From Pseudomonas sp. HS6 (GTDB taxonomy: Bacteria; Pseudomonadota; Gammaproteobacteria; Pseudomonadales; Pseudomonadaceae), in assembly GCF_023375815.1 (NCBI RefSeq), contig NZ_CP067412.1:2294001-2358000 (forward strand): a DNA stretch of 64,000 nt, read 5' to 3'. Under the pieces are notes generated by a model that was given only the letters and a program-made list of their open reading frames with translations, had not been told where the DNA came from and made no database searches. Both the position numbers and the translations under genes were made by a program. The first letter of the stretch is position 1, and each line of letters opens with the position of its first letter. Shown here in pieces: positions 34,820-45,399 of the stretch.

Positions 34820-36283
34820 TTAGCGCGGGAAAGCTGGCGGGTTTACACCGGCCATGTCTTCCATCACGCGGATCACCTGGCAGCTGTAACCGAACTCGTT
34901 GTCGTACCAGACGTACAGAACAACGCGGTTATCCTGGGTGATAGTCGCTTCAGCGTCGACAACACCGGCGTGGCGCGAGCCAACGAAGTCGGTCGAAACC
35001 ACTTCCTGGGAATTGACGAAGTCGATTTGCTTGTGCAGATCGGAGTGCAGCGCCATGTAGCGCAGGTACTCGTTCATCTCTTCACGGGTAGCGGCTTTCT
35101 CAAGGTTCAGGTTGAGAATGGCCATCGACACGTTTGGCGTCGGAACGCGGATCGCGTTACCGGTCAGCTTGCCGGCCAGCTCAGGCAGGGCCTTGGCAGC
35201 AGCGGTGGCAGCACCGGTCTCGGTGATTACCATGTTCAGCGCGGCGCTACGACCACGGCGATCGCCCTTGTGGAAGTTGTCGATCAGGTTCTGGTCGTTG
35301 GTGTACGAGTGAACGGTTTCGACGTGGCCATTGACGATGCCGAACTTGTCATTCACGGCTTTCAGCACTGGCACGATGGCGTTGGTGGTGCAGGAAGCGG
35401 CGGACACGATCTTGTCGTCGGCAGTGATTTCGCCGTGGTTGATACCGTGAACGATGTTCTTCAGCTTGCCTTTGCCAGGAGCGGTCAGAACAACGCGGTC
35501 GATACCCGGGCACTGCAAGTGCTGACCCAGGCCATCGGCATCACGCCATACACCGGTGTTGTCCACCAGCAGCGCATCTTTGATGCCGTACTGGGTGTAA
35601 TCCACTTCGGTAGGGTTTTTCGCGTAGATAACCTGGATCAGGTTGCCGTTGGCGGTGATGGTGTTGTTTTCTTCGTCGATGGTGATGGTGCCGTTGAACG
35701 AACCGTGTACCGAATCGCGACGCAGCAGGCTGGCGCGTTTGGTCAGGTCGTTTTCGGCGCCTTTGCGCACCACGATGGCACGCAGACGCAGGCCGTCGCC
35801 GCCACCGGTTTTTTCGATCAGGATGCGCGCCAGCAGACGGCCGATACGACCGAAGCCGTAAAGCACAACGTCAGTGCCTTTGCGGGCCGAAGCGTTCTGC
35901 TGGCCAACCACGTCAGCCATTTCTTCACGAACGAATTGCTCGGCGGTACGGCCGTTGCCTTCGTTGCGGAATTTGAACGCCAACTTGCCCAGATCCACCG
36001 AAGCCGCGCCGAGCTTGAGCTCGCTCATGGCCTTCAGCAGAGGGAATGTTTCGTGGACGGAGAGTTCGCTATCGTCCGAAGAACGATGGCGAGCAAAGCG
36101 GTGAGCTTTGAGAATCGCGATGACAGACTGGTTGATCAGGCTGCGGCCATAGATCGAGCTCACCACGTTGTTATTGCGGTAGAGCTGACCGATAAGCGGA
36201 ATCATCGCTTCTGCGAGTGCTTCACGGTCGATCCATTCACCAAGACACTGGTCGGGCTTCTGAGTCACGGGAACCTTCCACAT
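34820..36283 (-). CDS. gap: Glyceraldehyde-3-phosphate dehydrogenase, long form
   Basis: The 487-residue protein is longer than typical 330-residue GAPDH by an N-terminal extension of about 130 residues (helical, QLYRNNNVVSSIYGRSLINQSVIAILKAHRFARH). The NAD-binding domain has VLYGFGRIGRLLAR and the catalytic Cys lies in SAASCTTNAIVPVL. YVWYDNEFGYSCQVIRVMEDM closes the protein. A similar long form is known in pseudomonads. An in-frame GTG at 36268 has a better ribosome site (GGAAGG) and gives 482 residues. It may serve gluconeogenic flux, but I cannot tell this from sequence. Confidence 0.93.
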   Translation of the reverse strand: MWKVPVTQKPDQCLGEWIDREALAEAMIPLIGQLYRNNNVVSSIYGRSLINQSVIAILKAHRFARHRSSDDSELSVHETFPLLKAMSELKLGAASVDLGKLAFKFRNEGNGRTAEQFVREEMADVVGQQNASARKGTDVVLYGFGRIGRLLARILIEKTGGGDGLRLRAIVVRKGAENDLTKRASLLRRDSVHGSFNGTITIDEENNTITANGNLIQVIYAKNPTEVDYTQYGIKDALLVDNTGVWRDADGLGQHLQCPGIDRVVLTAPGKGKLKNIVHGINHGEITADDKIVSAASCTTNAIVPVLKAVNDKFGIVNGHVETVHSYTNDQNLIDNFHKGDRRGRSAALNMVITETGAATAAAKALPELAGKLTGNAIRVPTPNVSMAILNLNLEKAATREEMNEYLRYMALHSDLHKQIDFVNSQEVVSTDFVGSRHAGVVDAEATITQDNRVVLYVWYDNEFGYSCQVIRVMEDMAGVNPPAFPR

Positions 36284-36637
36284 GTAGGGGCAGAAAAAAG
36301 GGGCTACATTATGCCGCCGAGAACCTCTCGTAGCAATGCGCGCTTGTCGCGCAAACGGTAACAAAATTCCGTCCAAAAAAATAACGCTCTCCGCGAGCCC
36401 AGTAAAACCGGGGCTTTCAGCGCAGTCATTTTTTCGACGAGTGTTAGACGATGTCTGTAACCCTCCGTAACACCAGCCACTTTCGGCACTACATAATCGC
36501 TAAAAAAGTGCTGGTTTTTATGGTTACCACTACATTTCGCTGAAACAGCGCAGATAGACGCAGTCTGCAACTGACAGGCGGCACCGGACGCCGCTACAAT
36601 TACCGACTTTGTCGCAACGCCTGGAGCTCAACCTTCC
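36284..36637. promoter_or_regulatory. Divergent gap/mfd promoter region
   Basis: This 354-bp region has no gene. It contains a plus-strand hairpin at about 36475-36519 (CCAGCCACTTT ... AAAAAGTGCTGG) followed by TTTTTA, which resembles a terminator with a long loop, ahead of mfd. It could be a leader attenuator or a chance structure. Confidence 0.35.
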
Positions 36638-39600
36638 GTGCCTGTTCTGCGTCTACCGCTTCTCCCTGCTGCGGCAGGAAAACAGCATTGGGGCAATCTG
36701 CCCGGTGCTGCCCTGAGCCTGGCGATTGCCGAGGCTGCCAGCGCTGCCAAGCGCTTCACGTTGCTACTGACCGCCGACAGCCAGAGTGCCGAACGGCTGG
36801 AGCAGGAGCTGAGCTTCTTCGCCCCGGATTTGCCGGTGCTGCATTTCCCGGACTGGGAAACCCTGCCCTACGACCTGTTCTCGCCGCACCAGGACATCAT
36901 CTCCCAGCGCATCGCCAGCCTTTATAGACTGCCGGAGCTGGAACATGGCGTGCTGGTGGTGCCGATCACCACGGCCCTGCATCGTCTGGCGCCGACCAAA
37001 TTCCTGCTCGGCAGCAGCCTGGTGCTGGATGTCGGCCAGAAGCTCGACGTCGAGCAAATGCGCTCGCGGCTTGAAGCCAGCGGCTATCGATACGTCGACA
37101 CGGTTTACGAACACGGCGAGTTCACCGTACGCGGTGCACTGATCGACCTGTTCCCGATGGGCAGCAAACTGCCGTATCGCATCGACCTGTTCGACGACGA
37201 AATCGAAACCCTGCGCACCTTCGACCCGGAAAACCAGCGCTCCATCGACAAGGTCGATTCGGTCAAGCTGCTGCCGGCCAAGGAGTTCCCGCTACAGAAA
37301 GACGCGGTGACCCGCTTCAAGGCGCGTTTTCGCGAGCGTTTCGACGTCGACTTCCGCCGCTGCCCGATCTTCCAGGATCTGAGCAGCGGCATTACGCCGG
37401 CCGGTATCGAGTACTACCTGCCGTTGTTCTTCGAAGAGACCTCAACCCTGTTCGACTACCTGCCCCAGGACACCCAGGTGTTCTCGCTGCCGGGCATCGA
37501 GCAAGCGGCGGAAAACTTCTGGAACGACGTGCGCAACCGGTATGAAGAGCGCCGCGTCGACCCATCGCGTCCTTTATTGCCGCCGGCCGAACTGTTCCTG
37601 CCGGTGGAAGACTGCTTCGCCCGCCTGAAGAACTGGCCGCGAGTGGTCGCCAGCCAACAGGACGTGGAAACTGGTGCAGGCCGCGAACGCTTCCCGGCGC
37701 AGGCCTTGCCGAATCTGGCGATCGAAGCCAAGGCCACGCAACCGCTGGCCGCGCTTTCCGCGTTCCTCGACGAATTCCCGGGGCGCGTGCTGTTCACCGC
37801 CGAATCCGCCGGCCGTCGCGAAGTGCTGCTGGAATTGCTGGAGCGCCTGAAGCTGCGGCCGAAAACCGTCGACAGCTGGCCGGACTTCGTCGCGAGCAAA
37901 GATCGCCTGGCGATCACCATCGCCCCGCTCGACGAAGGCCTGATGCTGGATGACCCGGCGCTGGCACTGGTCGCGGAAAGCCCGCTGTTCGGCCAACGCG
38001 TGATGCAGCGTCGCCGTCGCGAAAAACGCGCAGACGCCAACAACGACGCGGTAATCAAGAACCTCACCGAGTTGCGCGAAGGCGCGCCTGTGGTGCACAT
38101 CGACCACGGTGTCGGCCGCTATCTGGGCCTGACGATTCTGGAAATCGACAATCAGGCCGCCGAGTTCCTGACTCTGGAATACGCCGAGAACGCCAAACTC
38201 TACGTGCCGGTGGCCAACCTGCACCTGATCGCTCGTTACACCGGCAGCGACGACGCACTGGCCCCGCTGCACCGCCTCGGCTCCGAGACCTGGCAGAAGG
38301 CCAAACGCAAAGCCGCGGAGCAAGTGCGTGACGTTGCTGCTGAATTGCTCGACATCTATGCCCGTCGCGCCGCCCGCGAAGGTTACGCGTTTGCCGATCC
38401 GAAGGCCGATTACGCGACTTTCAGCGCCGGCTTCCCGTTCGAAGAAACCCCGGACCAGCAATCCACCATCGAAGCCGTGCGCGAAGACATGCTCGCGCCG
38501 AAGCCGATGGATCGGCTGGTCTGCGGCGACGTGGGTTTCGGCAAGACCGAAGTGGCCATGCGCGCCGCGTTCATCGCGGTGCATGGTGGCAAGCAAGTGG
38601 CGATTCTGGTGCCGACCACCCTGCTCGCCCAGCAGCACTACAACAGCTTCCGCGACCGCTTCGCCGACTGGCCGGTGACCGTGGAAGTGATGAGCCGTTT
38701 CAAATCGGCCAAGGAAGTGAACGCGGCGGTGGCCCAACTGGCCGAAGGCAACATCGACATCGTCATCGGCACACACAAGTTGCTGCAAGACGACGTCAAG
38801 ATCAAAAATCTCGGGCTGGTGATCATCGACGAAGAGCACCGCTTCGGTGTCCGTCAGAAGGAACAGCTCAAGGCCCTGCGCAGCGAAGTCGATATCCTCA
38901 CGCTGACTGCCACGCCGATTCCGCGCACGCTGAACATGGCGGTGTCGGGCATGCGCGACCTGTCGATCATCGCCACGCCGCCGGCGCGACGCCTGTCGGT
39001 GCGCACCTTCGTCATGGAGCAGAACAAGAGCACAGTCAAAGAGGCCTTGCTGCGTGAGCTGCTGCGCGGCGGTCAGGTCTATTACCTGCACAACGATGTG
39101 AAGACCATCGAGAAATGCGCCGCCGAACTGGCGGAACTGGTGCCGGAAGCGCGGATTGGCATCGGCCACGGGCAGATGCGCGAACGCGAACTCGAGCAGG
39201 TGATGAGCGACTTCTACCACAAGCGCTTCAACGTGCTGATCGCCTCGACCATCATCGAGACCGGCATCGACGTGCCGAGCGCCAACACCATCATCATCGA
39301 GCGCGCCGACAAATTCGGCCTGGCGCAGCTGCACCAGTTGCGCGGCCGTGTTGGTCGCAGTCACCACCAGGCCTACGCCTACCTGCTGACTCCGCCACGC
39401 CAACAGATCACCGGCGATGCGGAAAAACGTCTGGAGGCGATTGCCAATACTCAGGATCTGGGCGCTGGCTTCGTATTGGCCACCAACGACCTGGAAATCC
39501 GTGGCGCCGGCGAACTGCTGGGCGACGGGCAGAGCGGGCAGATTCAGGCGGTTGGCTTCACGCTGTACATGGAAATGCTCGAACGCGCGGTGAAGTCGAT

Positions 39601-40087
39601 CCGCAAAGGCGAGCAGCCGAACCTCGACCAACCGCTCGGCGGCGGCCCGGAAGTCAACCTGCGAGTGCCGGCGCTGATTCCGGAAGATTATCTGCCGGAC
39701 GTGCATGCACGCTTGATCCTCTACAAACGCATCGCGTCGGCCACCGACGAGGAAGGCCTGAAAGATCTGCAAGTGGAGATGATCGATCGCTTCGGCCTGC
39801 TGCCGGAACCGACCAAAAATCTGGTGCGCATCACCGCATTGAAATTGCAGGCCGAACAGCTGGGCATCAAGAAAGTCGATGGCGGCCCGCAAGGCGGACG
39901 CATCGAGTTCGCGGCGCAGACGCCTGTCGACCCGATGACCCTGATCAAACTGATCCAGAGTCAGCCAAAACGCTACAAATTCGAAGGCGCCACGATGTTC
40001 AAGTTCCAGGTGCCAATGGAGCGCCCGGAAGAGCGCTTTAATACTGTGGAGGCGCTGTTCGAGCGCCTCATCCCGAAAACTGCTTGA
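36638..40087 (+). CDS. mfd: Transcription-repair coupling factor Mfd
   Basis: This 1149-residue protein has the Mfd layout: UvrB-like N-terminus (LPVLHFPDWETLPYDLFSPH, FPMGSKLPYRIDLFDDE), the RNA polymerase interacting (CarD-like) domain around GAPVVHIDHGVGRYLGLT, and superfamily 2 helicase motifs (GDVGFGKTEVAMRAAF, VIIDEEHRFGVRQKE, TATPIPRTLNMA, RGRVGRSHHQAYAYLL). A TRCF C-terminal domain follows. The start is GTG at 36638 with GGAG upstream. It removes stalled RNA polymerase and recruits UvrA. It is followed by csiV and a helicase gene with short gaps. Confidence 0.98.
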   Translation: MPVLRLPLLPAAAGKQHWGNLPGAALSLAIAEAASAAKRFTLLLTADSQSAERLEQELSFFAPDLPVLHFPDWETLPYDLFSPHQDIISQRIASLYRLPELEHGVLVVPITTALHRLAPTKFLLGSSLVLDVGQKLDVEQMRSRLEASGYRYVDTVYEHGEFTVRGALIDLFPMGSKLPYRIDLFDDEIETLRTFDPENQRSIDKVDSVKLLPAKEFPLQKDAVTRFKARFRERFDVDFRRCPIFQDLSSGITPAGIEYYLPLFFEETSTLFDYLPQDTQVFSLPGIEQAAENFWNDVRNRYEERRVDPSRPLLPPAELFLPVEDCFARLKNWPRVVASQQDVETGAGRERFPAQALPNLAIEAKATQPLAALSAFLDEFPGRVLFTAESAGRREVLLELLERLKLRPKTVDSWPDFVASKDRLAITIAPLDEGLMLDDPALALVAESPLFGQRVMQRRRREKRADANNDAVIKNLTELREGAPVVHIDHGVGRYLGLTILEIDNQAAEFLTLEYAENAKLYVPVANLHLIARYTGSDDALAPLHRLGSETWQKAKRKAAEQVRDVAAELLDIYARRAAREGYAFADPKADYATFSAGFPFEETPDQQSTIEAVREDMLAPKPMDRLVCGDVGFGKTEVAMRAAFIAVHGGKQVAILVPTTLLAQQHYNSFRDRFADWPVTVEVMSRFKSAKEVNAAVAQLAEGNIDIVIGTHKLLQDDVKIKNLGLVIIDEEHRFGVRQKEQLKALRSEVDILTLTATPIPRTLNMAVSGMRDLSIIATPPARRLSVRTFVMEQNKSTVKEALLRELLRGGQVYYLHNDVKTIEKCAAELAELVPEARIGIGHGQMRERELEQVMSDFYHKRFNVLIASTIIETGIDVPSANTIIIERADKFGLAQLHQLRGRVGRSHHQAYAYLLTPPRQQITGDAEKRLEAIANTQDLGAGFVLATNDLEIRGAGELLGDGQSGQIQAVGFTLYMEMLERAVKSIRKGEQPNLDQPLGGGPEVNLRVPALIPEDYLPDVHARLILYKRIASATDEEGLKDLQVEMIDRFGLLPEPTKNLVRITALKLQAEQLGIKKVDGGPQGGRIEFAAQTPVDPMTLIKLIQSQPKRYKFEGATMFKFQVPMERPEERFNTVEALFERLIPKTA

Positions 40088-40097
40088 AGGACGCCGC

Positions 40098-40664
40098 ATG
40101 CGCCTGGTTCGCTCTCTGTCTTTGCTACTGACTCTGGTAGCACCCTCGGTGTTTGCCGACGACCTGTATCAGGTCGAAATGATTCTGGTACGCCAGAACG
40201 CGGTGCCGGCGATTATCAGCCGCGCCGCACCGGAAGACTGGGCCGCTGGCGCTCAACGCCTGGGCGATGACAGCAAGCGCACCACAGCGCTGAACGACGT
40301 TGCCACCAAACTCACCGCCAGCGGCGAGTACAGCGTGCTGATGCACAAAGCCTGGCAACAGACACTGGGCGAGACGCCGGCGAAGGTCGCGGTCAGCGAA
40401 GGTCAGGAGCAGTTCGGCCAGTTCCCTATCGAGGGCACGATCGAAATGAAGCTCGGGCGCTTCACCGACGTGAACGCCGACTTCTGGGTCAACCAGATCG
40501 ACGCCAATGGCATGGTCACCGCCAGCGAACGCCTGAAACAGGAAAGCCACACCAAAAACGGCCAGCTCAACTACCTGGACAACGGCCACCTGGCCCTGCT
40601 GATCAAGATCACTTCACTGACGGCGCCTGCGCCTCGGGAAGCGCCTGAAGTCGTACCGGACTGA
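40098..40664 (+). CDS. CsiV-family periplasmic protein
   Basis: This 188-residue protein has a signal peptide (MRLVRSLSLLLTLVAPSVFA) and the CsiV-like pattern DDLYQVEMILVRQNA ... PEDWAAGAQ ... EGTIEMKLGRFTDVNADFWVNQ. CsiV was described as a peptidoglycan-binding protein that supports PG synthase activity in Acinetobacter. Only the fold and signature are visible here; the partner is not. It sits 10 bp after mfd, and the helicase gene follows 11 bp later. Confidence 0.8.
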   Translation: MRLVRSLSLLLTLVAPSVFADDLYQVEMILVRQNAVPAIISRAAPEDWAAGAQRLGDDSKRTTALNDVATKLTASGEYSVLMHKAWQQTLGETPAKVAVSEGQEQFGQFPIEGTIEMKLGRFTDVNADFWVNQIDANGMVTASERLKQESHTKNGQLNYLDNGHLALLIKITSLTAPAPREAPEVVPD

Positions 40665-40675
40665 TTGAAGTCCTT

Positions 40676-43366
40676 ATGTCCCCGCCTCTGAGTAAACCGC
40701 TGGCCTCCTCCTGGGTCAGCCGATTCAAGGAACAAAGCCTGGAGCGTGGCCGCCGCTACGCGCTGGAAAACCGGGTGCGGATCGTGCAGGTCGGCGATGC
40801 GACCATTACCGCCAGTTGCGAAGGCTCTGGCGGTAACATTTATCGTCAGACGATTCATCTGCGCGAGTCGGCCAAAGGCACACTGCTGATGGTCGACGCC
40901 ACGTGCACCTGCCCGGTCCACAGCAACTGCAAACACTGTGCGGCGGTTTTGCTGCAGGTGCAGGAAACCCTCGAATATCCGGCTGCCGCCAAAGACGCCG
41001 AACTGCTGGAAAAACTCCAGGCAGTCCTCGAGAACCGCAGCCCCAAGGCGCCGCCGCAAGTACTGGTGGACAACGTGCAACCGGTGCCGCGCCTGTGGCT
41101 GGCCAGCGTCGAGTTCAGTGCGTTCGAACCGCGTAACGGCAAAATGCAGCGCTACATCCAGCATCGTGCGGCGCTGTCTTTCAGCTACCTCGACGAATAC
41201 GTCAGCGGCCAGAAAAACAGCGACATCCTGATTCGCCAGGAAGCCCAGACCCTGCGGGTCAAACGCCATCCGGATGTCGAGCAAAGCTACCGCGAGCAAT
41301 TGCGGATTCTCGGCTTTCGCATCGCCACCCGACAGAGCAAGGCTCTGCCGGAAAGCGCCGGCGAACTCTATGAAATGGTCAATGACAGCGCCTGGCTGAC
41401 GTTTACCCTGAACGACCTGCCGAAGCTGCGCACTCAAGGTTGGGAGCTGTTGGTCGACGATGAATTTGGCTTCGACCTGACAGCCGTCGATGACTGGTAT
41501 GCCACGGTCGAGCAGGTCCCGGAACGGGACTGGTTCGATCTTGAGCTGGGCATCATCGTCAATGGCGAACGCCTCAGCCTGCTGCCGATCCTGCTCAACC
41601 TGATGCGCTCGCACGCGGAAATCCTCAACCCCGAACGCCTTGCCCGGCGACGGGACGACGAGCTGATTCTGGTGAACATTCCGCAGCGCAACAGCGAGCA
41701 CGGCCCTTTACAAGTCGCCCTGCCCCTTGGCCGGTTGAAACCGGTGCTGGCAACGCTGGGCGAGTTCTATCTGCAAGAGCCGGGCGAAACCACCCTGCGC
41801 CTGAGCAAGGCTGACGCCATCCGCCTCAACTCGCTGGAAGGCATCCCACTGCTGTGGGAGGGTGGCGAGCAGATCCGCAGCTTCGCCCAACGCCTGCGCG
41901 ATATCCGCGACTACAGCGCCGAGGCGCCGGAAGGACTGAACGCGACACTGCGGCCTTATCAGCTCGAAGGCTTGAGCTGGATGCAGTCGTTGCGGCAACT
42001 TGAGGTTGGTGGAATTCTCGCGGACGACATGGGCCTGGGCAAAACCCTACAGACTCTGGCGCACATTCTCAGCGAGAAAAATGCCGGGCGACTGGATCGC
42101 CCCTGCATGGTGGTGATGCCCACCAGTCTGATTCCTAATTGGCTGGACGAAGCGGCACACTTCACGCCACAGCTCAAAGTGGTTGCCTTGTACGGCGCCA
42201 GTCGTAAAAAGCACTTCGAAAATCTGGCCGATTACGACCTGATCCTCACGACCTATGCGCTGCTGCCCAAGGATGTCGAACGCCTGGCAAAGCAGCCTCT
42301 GCATGTATTGGTGCTGGATGAAGCGCAATACATCAAGAACCCGAACAGCAAAGCGGCGCAGGCTGCCCGCGAACTGAACGCCCGCCAACGCCTATGCCTC
42401 AGCGGTACGCCGCTGGAAAACCACCTGGGCGAGCTGTGGTCGCTGTTTCACTTTCTGCTGCCCGGCTGGCTCGGCGACGTTAAAAGTTTCAATGCCGATT
42501 ACCGCGTGCCGATCGAAAAACGCGCCAGCGAAGTCAGACTTCAACACCTCAACGGTCGGATCAAACCGTTTCTGCTGCGCCGCACCAAGGAACAGGTCGC
42601 GACCGAGCTGCCGCCGAAAACCGAGATCATCCACTGGGTCGACCTCAACGAGGCCCAGCGCGATGTGTACGAAACCATGCGCCTGGCCATGGACAAGAAG
42701 GTTCGCGACGAGATCACCCGCAAAGGCGTGGCGCGCAGTCAGATCATCATTCTCGAAGCGTTGCTCAAGCTGCGTCAGGTTTGCTGCGACTTGCGCCTGG
42801 TCAGCGACGCCACCCTGCCCGCTCGCGGCAGCACCTCGGGCAAGCTCGACAGCCTGATGGAAATGCTCGAGGAGTTGTTTGAGGAAGGACGGCGAATCCT
42901 GCTGTTTTCGCAGTTCACTTCGATGCTGTCACTGATCGAGGATGAACTGAAAAAACGCAACGTCGCCTATGCGTTGCTGACGGGACAGACTCGGGATCGG
43001 CGCACGCCTGTGAAGGAATTCCAGAGCGGCAAGCGTCAGATCTTTCTTATCAGTCTTAAGGCTGGTGGCGTTGGTCTGAACCTGACGGAAGCGGACACCG
43101 TGATTCACTACGATCCGTGGTGGAACCCGGCGACCGAGAATCAGGCAACCGACCGTGCGTATCGCATTGGTCAGGAGAAGCCGGTATTCGTCTACAAGAT
43201 GATTGCCCGGGGGACGGTCGAGGAGAAGATTCAGCATCTTCAAAAGGAAAAGTCCGACCTGGCGGCCGGTGTGCTGGATGGGCGCAAGGCTGGGGACTGG
43301 AAGTTGCAGAGTGATGATATCGAGGCACTGTTTGCGCCGTTGCCGGACAAGCTCGACAAGCGCTGA
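40676..43366 (+). CDS. SNF2-family helicase with N-terminal SWIM zinc finger
   Basis: This 896-residue protein has a SWIM zinc-finger motif near its start (CTCPVHSNCKH; Cys77, Cys79, Cys85, His87), a middle region of about 300 residues without clear motifs, and a SNF2/RapA-type ATPase: GGILADDMGLGKTLQTLAHI, LVLDEAQYIKN, LSGTPLENHLGELWSLFHF, LISLKAGGVGLNLTEADTVI and DRAYRIGQEKPV. It may act on chromatin, RNA polymerase or ribosomes; the family does not reveal which. The start ATG follows csiV by 11 bp. Confidence 0.9.
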   Translation: MSPPLSKPLASSWVSRFKEQSLERGRRYALENRVRIVQVGDATITASCEGSGGNIYRQTIHLRESAKGTLLMVDATCTCPVHSNCKHCAAVLLQVQETLEYPAAAKDAELLEKLQAVLENRSPKAPPQVLVDNVQPVPRLWLASVEFSAFEPRNGKMQRYIQHRAALSFSYLDEYVSGQKNSDILIRQEAQTLRVKRHPDVEQSYREQLRILGFRIATRQSKALPESAGELYEMVNDSAWLTFTLNDLPKLRTQGWELLVDDEFGFDLTAVDDWYATVEQVPERDWFDLELGIIVNGERLSLLPILLNLMRSHAEILNPERLARRRDDELILVNIPQRNSEHGPLQVALPLGRLKPVLATLGEFYLQEPGETTLRLSKADAIRLNSLEGIPLLWEGGEQIRSFAQRLRDIRDYSAEAPEGLNATLRPYQLEGLSWMQSLRQLEVGGILADDMGLGKTLQTLAHILSEKNAGRLDRPCMVVMPTSLIPNWLDEAAHFTPQLKVVALYGASRKKHFENLADYDLILTTYALLPKDVERLAKQPLHVLVLDEAQYIKNPNSKAAQAARELNARQRLCLSGTPLENHLGELWSLFHFLLPGWLGDVKSFNADYRVPIEKRASEVRLQHLNGRIKPFLLRRTKEQVATELPPKTEIIHWVDLNEAQRDVYETMRLAMDKKVRDEITRKGVARSQIIILEALLKLRQVCCDLRLVSDATLPARGSTSGKLDSLMEMLEELFEEGRRILLFSQFTSMLSLIEDELKKRNVAYALLTGQTRDRRTPVKEFQSGKRQIFLISLKAGGVGLNLTEADTVIHYDPWWNPATENQATDRAYRIGQEKPVFVYKMIARGTVEEKIQHLQKEKSDLAAGVLDGRKAGDWKLQSDDIEALFAPLPDKLDKR

Positions 43367-43389
43367 ATTCTTTTTCGTCTACCAGATCG

Positions 43390-43455
43390 ATTCGCGGGCA
43401 AGCCCGCTCCCACAGAGATAGCGCTAAACCTGTGGGAGCGGGCTTGCCCGCGAAT
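43390..43455. repeat. REP-type extragenic palindrome pair
   Basis: ATTCGCGGGCAAGCCCGCTC...GAGCGGGCTTGCCCGCGAAT is a near-perfect inverted pair, a class of REP found in many pseudomonads. It lies between convergent helicase and thioinosine phosphorylase genes and may act as a terminator or mRNA stabiliser. Confidence 0.95.
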
Positions 43456-43480
43456 GGCTCGACTCGGTTTTGAGCCAGAC

Positions 43481-44230
<750 letters not shown>

Positions 44231-45241
44231 TTAATCGATCAGTTGAGCGTCTTTGAGCGCGCCGACAGCGGTCAGCCAGCGCGGATCCTGACGGTATTCG
44301 GTGTTGGCGAACGCCTGACCGCGCATGCGCGCGATGCGCGGCGACGGCTTGACCTTCATGCGTTGCGCGGCGCTCAGGGCCAGTTCGGCAGCAGCGCGAT
44401 CGTTGCACACCAGGCCCATGTCGCAACCGGCGCTGAGTGCCGCCTCAATACGACTGGCCGCATCACCTACCACATGCGCGCCGGCCATTGACAGGTCATC
44501 ACTGAAGATCACGCCGTCGAACTGCAACTCGCCGCGCAGGATGTCTTGCAACCAGCGTCGGGAGAAACCGGCCGGCTGTGCATCGACTTGCGGATAAATC
44601 ACGTGGGCCGGCATGACGGCAGCCAATTGCTTGCTCAGTTTGGCGAACGGCACCAGGTCGTTGGCGCGGATCTCTTCAAGACTGCGCTCGTCGTTGGGGA
44701 TCGCGACGTGAGAGTCGGCTTCCGCCCAGCCGTGGCCGGGGAAGTGCTTGCCGGTGGCAGCCATGCCGGCGCTGTTCATGCCTTTGATGAACGCTCCGGC
44801 GAGTAGCGCGGCGCGCTCCGGATCGCCTTCGAATGAGCGGGTGCCGACGACAGCACTGCGCTGGTAATCCAGATCCAACACCGGCGCGAAGCTCAGGTCG
44901 AGCCCGACAGCCAGCACTTCAGTGGCCATGATCCAGCCGCATTGCTCGGCCAGGTACTCGGCGTTCGGATTGTCAGCGATGGCACGCATGGCCGGCAAGC
45001 GCACGAAGCCCTGACGCAGGCGCTGGACACGACCGCCCTCCTGATCCACCGCCAGCAGCAGGTCCGGACGAATGGCACGGATCGCCGCGCTCAGCTCGCG
45101 CACCTGGCGCGGATGCTCGATATTGCGGGCAAAAATGATCAGGCCGCCCACTTCGGACTGACGCAACAATTGGCGATCTTCGGCCGTCAGCCAGGTACCG
45201 GCGACGTCCACCATCAACGAGCCTTGCAGGCCAGCAGTCAT
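44231..45241 (-). CDS. nagZ: Beta-N-acetylglucosaminidase NagZ
   Basis: NagZ removes GlcNAc from cytoplasmic muropeptides during cell-wall recycling. The 336-residue GH3 enzyme has DQEGGRVQRLRQGFVRLP (64-83), the family motif KHFPGHG (165-171), the catalytic His in EADSHVA (His178) and the nucleophile Asp248 in VIFSDDLSMAG. It has no signal peptide, as expected. It lies upstream of the thioinosine phosphorylase gene. Confidence 0.97.
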   Translation of the reverse strand: MTAGLQGSLMVDVAGTWLTAEDRQLLRQSEVGGLIIFARNIEHPRQVRELSAAIRAIRPDLLLAVDQEGGRVQRLRQGFVRLPAMRAIADNPNAEYLAEQCGWIMATEVLAVGLDLSFAPVLDLDYQRSAVVGTRSFEGDPERAALLAGAFIKGMNSAGMAATGKHFPGHGWAEADSHVAIPNDERSLEEIRANDLVPFAKLSKQLAAVMPAHVIYPQVDAQPAGFSRRWLQDILRGELQFDGVIFSDDLSMAGAHVVGDAASRIEAALSAGCDMGLVCNDRAAAELALSAAQRMKVKPSPRIARMRGQAFANTEYRQDPRWLTAVGALKDAQLID

Positions 45242-45399
45242 AGAAATTCCTTGAAAACGAAAAACCCGTTGCCCACGAAACCACCACCAGGGGCATTGCC
45301 CGGCGGGTCGGTGATTTCAGTGAGAAACGGGTTCAGAACGAGAGTCGGCATGGGCGGCTAGCTTAGCGGATGTCAGCTGCCGCGCCCACCCATGGACGG

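Noticed and set aside
37574..40099. An 841-residue minus-strand ORF opposite mfd
   Set aside because: It is a shadow of the GC-rich mfd frame: composition is Arg/Gln/His-rich without domains, and mfd is unmistakable.
45250..45340. Inverted AACCCGTT / AACGGGTT pair downstream of psrA
   Set aside because: The arms are about 60 bp apart with no T-run, so a terminator cannot be supported.
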